Positions 1 to 10,600 of a stretch of 64,000 nt of DNA are shown here, piece after piece. The notes below the pieces were generated by a model. The model was given only the letters and a program-made list of their open reading frames with translations. It did not search any database and was not told the origin of the DNA. Origin of the DNA: Coriolopsis trogii (lineage: Eukaryota > Basidiomycota > Agaricomycetes > Polyporales > Polyporaceae); the NCBI GenBank assembly GCA_020543525.1, contig JAHYIO010000028.1, positions 1,178,001 to 1,242,000 on the forward strand, given 5' to 3'. The stretch's first letter is position 1, and each line of letters begins with the position of its first letter. The position numbers and the translations under genes were made by a program.

Positions 1-629
1 TCGTGGTCTCCCCGGTTCTGCCGCACCTGAGGAAGGGCGATTGGGTAATGAGGAATCGTCCTGCGAACCCTGCCGTGTGAAGAAGTCGTCCTCGCCTTCA
101 TATGGCGACGACGAGGAGTTTATCTGCCCAGAGTGTCCATCAACATCAACGTCATCTCAGCATGCCGCAGGTGTGAGAGTGACTGTGGGAGCATGGAAGA
201 AGATCCGGAAATGCACTCATAGCCGGAGCTGGCGTGCATGCCGTAGGAAGGGGAGCAAAAGCGGACGAGGCGGGGTTGGGAGGATGGCTTCCGTATCGGA
301 GCGTTCTGAAGAGACTGAGCACTCACCCACTGCCCGAGGACATCGGCGACCCTCCTGGCCTCCTCTGGTGTGAATTCAGGATCGGTGCCCTTCTCTGCAT
401 GGAGCTTGAGCAGCTCGCTGAGGGTACGCTTGCCAGCGCCTCTGCCGAGGGAGCCCTTCCGGGAGGGGGAGTTACCGTCTGCGCCGCCGCGGCCAGGGAA
501 GGATACAGAGTTGCGTGGCGTTTTTGAGGAGTTGGGATCTGCGTCGGTGCTCATGGAACGGTCCCAGTCTTCGGTGTCACTCGAGTTGAGCGATAGTTGG
601 GACATTGAGAAGTCGACTGGTTCCGACAT
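1..629 (-). CDS. Conserved basidiomycete hypothetical protein, 3' end cut by window edge
   Basis: Two exons on the minus strand: 629-327 and 123-1, running off the left edge. The start is the ATG at 629-627, giving MSEPVDFSMSQLSL. Exon 1 closes in phase 0 after a GQW motif at a GTGAGT donor (326). The acceptor at 124 resumes with INSSSSPYEGEDDFF and reads open to base 1. The visible 142 residues are Ser/Pro-rich, followed by a short helical stretch (RTLSELLKLHAEKG) and an acidic, aromatic tail. I recognise the general layout as a conserved uncharacterised Agaricomycete protein but know of no function. An alternative acceptor at 183 would give a short protein ending in MDTLGR. I prefer the 124 acceptor because the acidic SPYEGEDDFF tail looks like the conserved end of this family. 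Confidence 0.72.
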
Positions 630-3600
630 GGCAGTGCGTGAGCCGAGGAGGACGACGATCTGTGCGTAGCCAGACGTCAAACAGTGTGTGGCGGCAGTGG
701 GGATAGCAGGATGTGTGGCACTGGCAGCTAGAGGCAGCTAGAGCGAGTGAGCCAGTAGGAGTGGTGAGCACTTTGGTGCAGGTGTCGTGCAGAGACGAGC
801 CTCAACCTCGGTCAGAGTCTGACGGACGCACGCTGACTACGCGAGAAGCGCACGTGACTCCAAACAAGGTCCGCGCGCGTTGTTTGGCCACGCGTCTACA
901 CGCCCGCCCCGGCTTTCCGCGCCCCTCCCGCGACGGTGGCTGGTGGGACTCCATCAAGCAGGACCCAACGTCAACCGCAACGATGCCCACACAAACCAGC
1001 CTAAAGCGTCGAGCTCGCCATGCGTCTTCTGCTGCCATTTCTCACCCGCTGACAGCACTTGTGCTCTATTCTCCAAATGTCTCCGCTCTCATCTGAATCT
1101 TCCGGGCCTCGTTGAGACACCAACACGTTGTCTCGACGCTCAACGTGGGACCGATTAATTGCTAAATGGCAAAACGCTACTTCCCCGTCTTCCGGGTTGC
1201 GAATCCCCCCCAGATCCCAATGGCGCATGGCCGACAGTGTCCGCATCATCTCGTCGTCTTTTCCGCCACGCGCCGATCATCTGATTATCCTCAGAACGTA
1301 GGTGACGACCCAGAGTACACGCTCGGCCCACCCTTGGACCTCACTCACCCACCTTTGGGTACGGCGTATTGGGTGCGATAGACCACGGCCTCGACTCCAG
1401 ACACAGACTGCCACGAACACTCTCAGCATCCGACAGCTTCCTTCTGAATCTGCTGGGCTCGTTTCGTACAGCGTGTACGGCAGCGCCTCATGGCGTCCCA
1501 TTAACCGACTCTGCCAGAAGGGCGTTCACGTCATTCATAAACACTCTGTCACCGTCGATGGGGACGTGCGCACACGAGGCCATCGACGTTCGGAAGGAAC
1601 CCCCCTCGAACCGTCCATCGCGCGCCCATGCCGACCCCGCAGCCTGTCCTGGACATGAACATAATCTAACATAACGTACGCGTGCATATGGGACGCCGCG
1701 GGTTCGCTTCCAGCCCTCCCTCCTTCCAATCGCACCTTCCCGTAGCATATGCGTCCGAACGAATGGACTGGCTGATAGCGGGTTATCCGTGTGGAAGCTT
1801 CGCAGCATGTCGACGTCTGCGGTCCAATCACGCCCATCGACGTCCAGAGTGTGTGTTTTCCGTTTCATTTCGTTGCCTCCAGAGCTATACTGACAGTATG
1901 TACGTAGACTCGGCCCCTCGTCGGTGATCTCGCACGATCGCCGACGTTGCAAAGGCATGCGACTTGATTGCGCGGGCTCTTTCCGAGAATTTGTTCAGCC
2001 CTTAGGGGGCTAGCCGCTACATTGACCGCAGTGCAGGCGACGTCAGGCCGTGTGCAGTCGGACGATCTTCCTCCAGACCCTGGGAGCGCACGAATTGACA
2101 AGTAGACTTGGCAGACGGGCGACGGAGACGGAGACGTCATGCTTCTTTGGGAAGCAGCCCCCGGCCGGTCGTCCCGGTGCTTGCCGCACAGTGACCCAAA
2201 GTGTCGAGAACACGTTCCGGTGAGCAACCTTATTCGTCTATCAGAGCCATGATCCAAGGCGCGCACGCCACGCTGCCAGCTGCAGCTCCCGCCGTCTCCC
2301 TCCCTTGCTCGGGTGCAATGTCCAGCGGCGAGAGCGAGATCGCGATGGTCACCTCCGCGATACGTTACACGTTTTGGCGTTACTTCGCCCTGTCAGACAG
2401 AGGACGTCATCCCGAATATGACGGCCAGGATCGCGCGGTCGAGGCACTCCCATTCGTTGTTCGGAGGCATAACCCCTCCCGAAAATGCACCAGCCGCGAC
2501 CTGCGTGGGTCAAGGGCTCGCCTGGAATGGTCCAGTTGAGACTGCCTGGGCTTGTGTTCATTTCGACGCCTAGTCGGCTCCTCTATACTCGGGGTGCACA
2601 TTACCGCCAAGCTGCAGCCTAGGCGAGAGTCCATTTCGCCCGCGGAGCGATGTTGCAGTGACACGAGGACCGCATTGCAGCGCATGGACGGTAGTAGCTC
2701 TAGGTTGCGTTCTGACTGGACACGATCCCGAGGTAGGAGCAGAATCTCCGGAGGGCGGTGCAGGGGGCGTGCCAATCAGCGCACCGCGTTCCTGCACTCT
2801 ATTCCGGCGCGGCCGACGAGAACCGGTTCATTGTGGTTTGCATTGAAGCGGGGAGTACCTGGGCGAGTGCTTCCGGGTTCATGTGGGTGGTGATTTGCGG
2901 CGTGGAGAAGGCGTTCTGTGCTTGACACGAGGAGGGGAGGCGATTATCCCGCCCGCTTCGGAGTCTGGTTCAGTGTCTGGACGCGAGTTTGGGCGCAAGC
3001 GGAGCCACGGAAGAGCATTCCTGCTGCTTGTTGGGTCCGAGCTGATGGTCGTTGGCCGCGATGGCGACCTTGTTTTCCGAATCTGGCCCGCACCATTCTC
3101 CGGGACGCGCTGGGAGTGGTGGTGGTGGCCTGGGGCGTGGGAGAGGCTCGGCGTGCACGCTGAGGTCGGAGGCACGGGCGGAGACCGGCGGCGCAAAGGA
3201 GAGACGCGCGTGGGGTGTCGGAGACGAGGCGCGGACGTCGAAATTGACTTTGCGGAAAGTCGCGAGGCGAGGGTGGCAGGACGATATGGCTTTATGGAGA
3301 AGGGCCACTCAAAGGCCGGGCGGCAGACGCGGAGTCTGTTGCGCATCAGCGTGCCGTCGGTGTGGGCTGGAGGCAGGGGCAGGAGGCATTAAGAAGCGTG
3401 GGCGGAGAGAGCCGAGAGTGGTGGTGAGAAGGAAGGGAGCCGACATCAATCGAAGGGACGTCAGTGTTCGCAATCAGCCCCGTGGCGTTTCTGTGTCCTG
3501 GGCGTACAGGACTCGCGCAGGGCCCATAAGCTGCGTGCGGGGCCGTCTCCGGAGACCGTCACACCGCGTCTGAGATCTGGCCCGATTCGTGCGCGTGGCT

Positions 3601-3907
3601 GGCGTGGTGTGCGTCCCGGCAAGGAACTGGGGGAAGGGCAAGACGTCCATCGACCATCGTCGCTCATCAATCTGCCTCGATTCATTGACGACACGGACGC
3701 CAGCTCGCGGGGCAGCGCCTGTGTCCGGGCTCGCCGACACCGATTCGTTCACCCAAAGTCATGTCCGAGCACATACGGTCTCTCCCACTATCTCTATCTC
3801 ATCGCCAGATTGACATTTCCCATTACCCGACGCGCACCCAAGCTTCCGCTGCTGCCCGCGTATGCGCATGCCCCTGCCCCTGCGCATGAGAACAGCGGCC
3901 GCGCGCG
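630..3907. other. 3.3 kb stretch with no recognisable gene
   Basis: GC-rich sequence with many short open frames on both strands, none with recognisable motifs or a coherent exon chain. The longest (2883-3392 +, 2879-3346 -) overlap each other and have low-complexity Arg/Pro/Gly composition. It lies between two divergently transcribed genes, so it probably holds both promoters. A poorly conserved or non-coding transcript cannot be excluded. Confidence 0.5.
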
Positions 3908-3908
3908 A

Positions 3909-3916
3909 TATTTAAG
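3909..3916 (+). promoter_or_regulatory. TATA-like element of the desaturase gene
   Basis: TATTTAAG lies 164 bp upstream of the desaturase ATG at 4080, followed by pyrimidine-rich CT tracts typical of fungal transcription start regions. Inferred from position and sequence only. Confidence 0.45.
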
Positions 3917-4079
3917 CCAGCCGTCTGTGCCACTCCAAAACACAGACACTCTCCTCTTCCGCCCTTCTCGTCCACATCTGGCACGCTTCCCAGCCCCAGC
4001 TCTCGATCGCCTGCCACCCCGCCTCTCTTCTCCCCTTCTCGCCCCTACGATCCGCGTCTTCGAAGCCATCCCCCCACCC

Positions 4080-6581
4080 ATGTTCAAAAACGGGCCCGAG
4101 TACGAGCACCGGTGAGTGCTCCAGCCACCCCTCCACCGCGCACATCCTCTCGCCCTCCCCGGACGAGACGGTCGTCGCGCTTGGCCGTCTGCGCGCGTGC
4201 CACCGACCGACGGATGCTGACCCGATGCGCGAAATAGGCTCGCCCGGCCGTTCGTCCCACCCACGGTCACGCTCAAGCAGATCCACGACGCCGTTCCGAA
4301 GCATCTCCTCCAAAAGGACCCAGTCCGGTCGACCGGATACGTCGCCCGCGACGTCTTCTTCTGCGCGCTCTTCTTCGCGTCCGCTGCGGGGATCGAACCC
4401 CTCCTCGCGAGCGACTTCTTGGGCTGCGTCCGCCTCTCCGCCATGCCGCCCTACGCGACCACCGCCGCCCGCGCCACCCTCTGGCTCGCGTACTGGTGGT
4501 GGCAGGGCATCGCCTTCACGTCCTTCTTCTGCATGGGTGAGTCTCTCCAGCAGCGGTCTGCCGCCCTTTCTGTGGCTTGTCGTGCGGCTCGCTGACCGAC
4601 CGGTGCTACTGCGTCCGTCTCTCGCCCTGCAGCGCACGAAGTGAGTAGTGGAGCCGGACAAGGCACGCGGGATGCACGCTAATAGACGCATTGCCTAGCT
4701 CGGCCACGGGACAATGTACAAGTCGTGGTGGGCTAACAATATCCTCGGCTTCCTGCTCGATACGGTACGCGGCTTCCCTTGTTCGTCCCCTGGGCGAGCC
4801 CCGTGCCCCACGCCCCGCGCCCCTGGGGCTCGCTCGCCTGGTGCGGGTTCGCACAGAGAAAGGTCCCCGTTGCTGATCGCCACTCGTCCAACAGTTCGTC
4901 CTCGCCCCGTTCTTTGCGTGGAAAGTGAGCCATAACGCCCACCACGTGCGTGTCTCTTGCCTCTTGTGGCTGCGCCCGTCCGTGATGTGCTGATGTGCGT
5001 TCCCTCTGCCTTCTAGAAAGCTGTCAACTCTATCGAGCGTGACGAGAACTACGTGCCGCACCTTCGGAGCGAGTTCGAGCTGCCGCCCAAGGAGCGGGCG
5101 ACGACGGCCGACTATGCAGAGGTGTTCGAGGAGACCCCGCTGTTCACTGCGGTGAGGATGTTCGTCATGCAGGCCATGTGAGTCGTGCTCGTTCGCATTG
5201 TCGTACCCATGGGGGAGCTGCGGCGCTGACCGTGTCCGCTTCCACGTGCCGATCGGAACCCCGATGCGATGCAGGGGCTGGTGGTTGTACTTGGGGTAAG
5301 CGTTCTTGGGTGGCGGCGTTTTGGACGTGATAGACTCACGATCGCGCTCGTGTTCTTCTTCGGACTGGGGAATTGAATTCTAGGTGCAACAAGCTCGGAG
5401 CCAAGTTCTATCCAAAAGGGACGAACCACTTCTCACCCTACTCTGCCCTCTTCAAACCAGAACAACGTCAGTGGGAAACCCTCCTTCACAGTCTGCGGCT
5501 GGGACTGACGCGCAGCCAACGGCATGCTCTCTCACACCCATACAGGACGGAGCATTCTCATTTCGGACATTGGGCTCATCACGATGATGTACCTCCTCTA
5601 TCTCTTTGGGCAGGCGTACGGCTGGAAGGCGTTGGTGGCATATTACATCGTGCCATATATCGTAAGTGACGTCGTCCTCGCGCACGCCCGTTCAAGCAAG
5701 CTCAATGATATGCTTTGCGTTTTGAAGCTGTGTAATCATTGGTATGTATGGTTTCATATGACCCGTCATAGCCTGGAACATTCGTATTGAAACCGCCGCT
5801 TCTTCGCCGCGCGTCTGCTTCCCCAGGATCGGTGAGTAGCAGAAGCCTTGGATGTGTGTGATAGCTCGCAGAACCGCTGACGCGCGCATACAGTCATGAT
5901 CACCTTCCTGCACCACTCGGATCCCACCATCCCCCATTTTCGGAAAGAAGAGTGGTCCTTCCTCCGGGGGGCCGCCTCGACCGTCGACCGTCCCACCCTA
6001 GGCTGGATCGGGCGGTTTTTCTTCCACAACGTACGCACGAGCCCCGTCCATGAAAATTCGTCGCCCGTTACTGACCTTGCCTCCGGCTTCGGCCCGGTTC
6101 TGGACACGTTCAAACAGGTCGCCCACGACCATGTCGCGCACCACTTCTTCTCCCACATCCCGTTCTGTGAGCCCTTGCCGCGTGCCGTTCTCTCTGCAGT
6201 GTGGGGGCAGGCGTCTGATGCTGCTTTTGGGAACAGACAACCAGCCGGCGGTGACGGAAGCGATCAAGACTGTCCTTGGGGAGAACTACAACTACGACTC
6301 TACGGTCCGTCGCACGCACCCTCGCTTGACTCGCGTGTGATGGGGATGCTGACGGGTCGAATTTTGACCAGAACACGTTCTACGCCCTCTACCGCTCGTT
6401 CACGGAGTGCTGCTTTATCGAGGACGAGGGCTCGATCGTGTTCTACAAAAACAGGCACGGCGAGGCGCAGAGGCGGCTCGCGGAGGACGTCGTGCTCAGC
6501 ATCAAAAAGGAGGGCTGGACGCAGGAGGCCCAGGACGCGTTGGCCGAGGGCGCGCTCTCGGACACGACACGGACTGACTGA
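4080..6581 (+). CDS. Delta-12 type (omega-6) fatty acid desaturase
   Basis: Membrane-bound desaturase, expected to introduce the second double bond into oleoyl chains in the ER, with di-iron bound by three histidine boxes. Fifteen exons close to 439 aa: 4080-4111, 4238-4536, 4633-4640, 4699-4764, 4895-4945, 5017-5177, 5275-5295, 5384-5466, 5546-5661, 5728-5741, 5827-5831, 5894-6030, 6118-6166, 6237-6304, 6372-6581. Box 1 is HELGH (112-116), box 2 HNAHH (148-152), box 3 HVAHH (336-340). Membrane segments flank the boxes, and family signatures such as TNHFSPYS and ERDENYVP are present. Length matches fungal delta-12 enzymes. Box 1 needs an 8-nt exon (4633-4640), and the join into the MITFLHHSDPT segment needs a 5-nt exon (5827-5831). 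HELGH and HNAHH differ from the commoner HECGH and HRRHH, so regiospecificity is inferred only. Confidence 0.9.
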
Positions 6582-7516
6582 CGTGTGCCAGTGTACGATG
6601 GTCTTTTCTCTCTATCTCTCTCTCTCTCTTTTCTCTGTTGTGCAAAAGGGACCGTGACGTTCTTGAATACCACTTACGATTAGTACCACATAGACTAGAC
6701 TGGCATGAGAGCTTGCAGCTCTGCTTGTATTTTATCATCACGTATTTGAGAATCATCACGGGCGCGCCTTGACGGCTTGGCGCCTCCTTAGTTCATTCTG
6801 GCTTATGCGGGAGGTTTGGGGGTGTACTACACAACCGCTCTGTTTGTGTTTCATCACCACGTATTCGAATATTAGTACGGGCACGCGTCCGAGTCTAGAC
6901 GACTTGACGCGACCTCCTTGATTTAAGTTGTACGCCACAACCGGCACTGCCACGGGGACTGGTGCCGCCGGGACGGAGATTGGAGGACGGGCACGGTCAG
7001 ATGACGTCTGCTCTCAGACCGCCACCCACGACGCCTCGCAACGACCTTTCTCTCCAGACCCTCCTCGCTCTGATCCGTTCTATGAAACCCGCAGCTGACT
7101 CTCTCGATCTCTCAATCAATGCTCTCAGGGACCCGGCTCATCAACTTGCGGTTGATACTCACACCCCCACCGGTGTTGTCACCGACTCAAATGGCCGGGT
7201 CACGGGCGGCGAGAACGGCTGTTCGCGCCCTTGCCCGCGGCCCGCGCGTTCGAAAGAAAGAGAGTGCGAAGTGCACGAGCCCGTCACGGGGCGCAGGAGC
7301 ACGACGACCGCGAGTCGCGACCGTCGACGTCGACGAGGGGGCAGCACATGGGCGAGTCTTCTGCAAGTTCGCCAGCCATACGCCAGGGCCTGAAGAGGGC
7401 ATCTCCACAGTTCCCCCGGTGACCGCCGCGTGCAGAGGACGTCTGTTTCGCCGCGCGAAGAGCTTTCGCGAGCCCATCCGACGGCCCGCTGAGGAGGTAG
7501 GCAGTCGAGGGGAGGG
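6582..7516. other. Intergenic region with a diverged direct repeat
   Basis: No coding exon recognised between the desaturase stop and the GH51 promoter. Two imperfectly repeated blocks occur at about 6720-6790 and 6838-6920, each with TATTTTATCATCACGTATT-like then CACGGGC-like and CTTGACG-like motifs. The region probably holds the desaturase 3' UTR/terminator and the GH51 upstream control region. Confidence 0.5.
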
Positions 7517-7523
7517 TATATAG
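7517..7523 (+). promoter_or_regulatory. TATA box of the arabinofuranosidase gene
   Basis: TATATAG lies 94 bp upstream of the ATG at 7611, in a GC-rich context. Spacing suits a fungal core promoter with a short 5' UTR. Confidence 0.55.
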
Positions 7524-7610
7524 ATGGCTTCGGCCGTCGCCCGCTGCTGGGCTCGGAATCGCACTTTGACGTGCACTGCAGGACTCTGCTTTTGAAGCAC
7601 GCTAGGCATC

Positions 7611-10600
7611 ATGCAACTCGCACTCTGGGGTCACGTCCTCCTCGGCGGCCTTGTGGCGCGCGTCCTCGCCGTCACGGTCACGGTCAACAAGAACCCGAGC
7701 CATACCGTTCCGTCGACGCTCTGTAGGTTCAATCACTCAGCGCTCTGTGTTGCTTGCGCTTGCTCCTTGACGTTCGGGACGCTGACGATGACGTGGGACC
7801 GCAGATGGACAGATGTTTGAGGTAAGGAGCCTCCCAGGCCCTGCTCGTGTCTCCTGCTTGAAGGGGGGAAGAGATAGCTGACGTTCTGCGCTGCCACTGT
7901 GCACACGTAGGATATTAACGTGAGTAATCTGATACCAGTACTGGCGTTCTGTCCCACAGTCTGATGTTCACTCGCCTGATAGCATGTGAGTTGCTACCTT
8001 GCCACTGTAGGTCTGACTCGACCGCCGAGTTCATGAACACTCGACACGTTGCAGAGCGGAGACGGAGGTCTCTACGCAGAACGTGCGTTCTCGGAATTTG
8101 TCGATCTGTCGTTGCTCCACTCGCTCATCTTATCGCGGTATCAGTATTGCAAAACAGGGCTTTCCAGCAAGTCACACCGGGTGAGATCCCAGCTCGATGA
8201 TGGGCGCAACAGACTTCTGATCGTCCTCCGTAGGCTCTACGGCGGCACTCAACGCGTGGAGTGCCCTCAACGGGGCCAACATCACTGTCATAAGCGACAG
8301 TACCCCCGTTTCGAACGCGTTACCGAACTCGCTCCAGTTCAAGGTTCCAAGCGGTCGTTCTGGAGCCGTCGGCTTCACCAACTCTGGATTTTGGGGTGCG
8401 CATCGTTCTTCGTGTCATTATTGTGTCATCACCATATCCCCCTCTTACCATTTCTTGGCTCTCTTGCCTTTTTGAGTGACTGACTGTCGACGCTGTCGTA
8501 CAGGCATCAAGGTCGACTCGAGCTGGACGTACAAGGCATCCTTCTACTACCGCTTCCCCGCGTCCTCGTCCTTCTCGGGGCCGCTGACGGTAGGACTTCG
8601 GTCTGCTTCGGGAACGGTCCTTGCGTCAGCGACGACGACTATCCGCGGATCAACGACGAAATGGACGCAAGTGAACTTGAGCTTCAAGCCTTCGACCACC
8701 CCGTCAAACACCAACAACCTCTTCTTTGTGTCCGTGGACGCGGCGGCGGCGGCGGGGCAAACCATCAACTTTGCCATGTTCTCGCTCTTCCCCCCTACGT
8801 TCAAGGACAGGCCGAATGGAATGCGCATTGACATCGCCGAGGTCCGTGTCCCGCGTTCTTGACATGACGAGCGAGCGGTCGAGCTCACAAGACCGAACAG
8901 ACTCTTGCCGAGATGGGGCCGGCCTTCTTCCGCTTCCCAGGCGGCAACAATCTGGTACGTCCTTCTCCTTGTCGCGCCTAATGTGACATAGGCACTGTGT
9001 CTAACTTTCATCCCCCTGCTGCGAACAGGAGGTGAGGCTTGGGCTCCGGTCGCGGTAGTGATGTCTCCGGTCCTTGCCTGGGCTGACTCGGAGTCTGTTG
9101 CCTCTCTCAGGGTCAAACGGTGGCCACAAGGTGGCAATGGAACGCTACCGTCGGCTCCCTGCTCGACCGTCCCGGGCGGGTTGGCGACTGGGGATACGTG
9201 AATACGGAGTGCGCTGCCTTTCTCACGTCTCCCCCCTGGCTCAACCCCTCAATCTGACCTGTATTGCGTGACATGCGTATGACACAAAACACGAAACAGC
9301 GGCCTCGGTATGCTCGAGTACCTCGAGTTCTTTGAAGACGTTGGGATGGAGCCCATCATGGCTGTCTGGTCAGGCGAGTGCACGCATCGCCCGGGGTGGT
9401 CCCCACTCTGGGTCCGCGAGAACTCACGCGTCCGCTAACGTGCTATCTGCACATCTGCTTCCGCACCAGGCTACGCGCTCGGCGGCACTAGCGCGCCTGA
9501 GAACGAGCTCGCAGCGTTCATCCAGCAGGCCAAGGACCAGGTGAGAGCGTTGCTTGCTCCAGGTTCCCGCGGGGACCGGTAAAGTCGGACGGCCGCTGAC
9601 CCGCCCGCCGTCTGTCTGTCTATCTGCCTGTCTGTCCGTCTGCGCACGCGACCTGGCGTGTGTCCCTGGGACAGATCAACTTCGTCATTGGGGACGCGGC
9701 GAAGAGTGCTCCAGGTAATGTCGTTTAGGCTCAAGCTTTCATCTGAGTTTTGTTCTACTGCTCAGGCTCACTGGGTTCCACGCGCCCTGCATCGAAACGC
9801 GGTTTCAGCGGCCCTCCGCGCTTCTCTTGGACACCCTGAACCGTTCAAGCTGCGGTATGTGGAGATCGGGAACGAGGTCAGAAGTTTGCTCTGTGCTCAG
9901 CTCTTTTGTTTCCCTTCTATCGCCGCCTGGCTGGATCGGGTTTGGGCTGACGGTTGTTTTGTTTTTGCTCTGCAGGACTTCATTGGCTCTGCGCCGTCGA
10001 CGTACGTCTTCCTGAACCGATCAGTTGGTGCTTCTAGATCGGAGGGAGCCTTCCATTGAGCGCGAGAGCTAAGAGCATAACCTAAACCTTGCAATAGCTA
10101 CCCTTACCGCTGGCGCGACTTCTTTGGCAACCTGAGCGCCGAGTTCCCCAACATTCGTGAGTCACTTGTTCTGGCTTCTGCACGCTGTGTGTCGCTGATC
10201 GTGCGGAATTGGCAACTCGGACAAAACCATGGGGGGAAACAGGGTTCCTGGCGACGTCGAACGTCGGAAGTCCAGTCCTATCCCCGGCTCCGCCGTCGTA
10301 TGACGTGCACGTCTACCAGACGCCGAGTGAGTCCGAGGAACAACCCAGCGAATGGCGCGTTACAGGGTCTCTGAACATTGAACCTCCTGCCCTTAGCGTG
10401 GTTCTACCAGAACGCGTTCTACTACGACACTTTCCAGGCGAGTTTCCCCTCTCTCGGGCTCGGCGGACGCCTTCTGGTACGGCGGCTGATACGTTCATGC
10501 AGCGCGACGGAACGACCTACTTTGAGGTGCGCGGTCATGGACCCTGATTGTTCTTAGACGGGGCCAAACGCAGAGTTTGTCAAACAGGGAGAGTACGCTG

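Noticed and set aside
120..182. Alternative last exon for the left-edge gene ending in MDTLGR
   Set aside because: A phase-0 acceptor exists at 183. The acceptor at 124 instead leads into SPYEGEDDFF, a more family-like acidic tail that stays open to the window edge.
2879..3392. Overlapping 150-170 codon frames on both strands
   Set aside because: Composition is low-complexity Arg/Gly/Pro, typical of GC-rich non-coding sequence, and no splice-linked neighbours exist.
9715..9808. Exon starting at the first AG (9774) in the GH51 gene
   Set aside because: It runs into a stop in phase. The acceptor at 9808 continues the conserved ALRASLGHPEPF segment.
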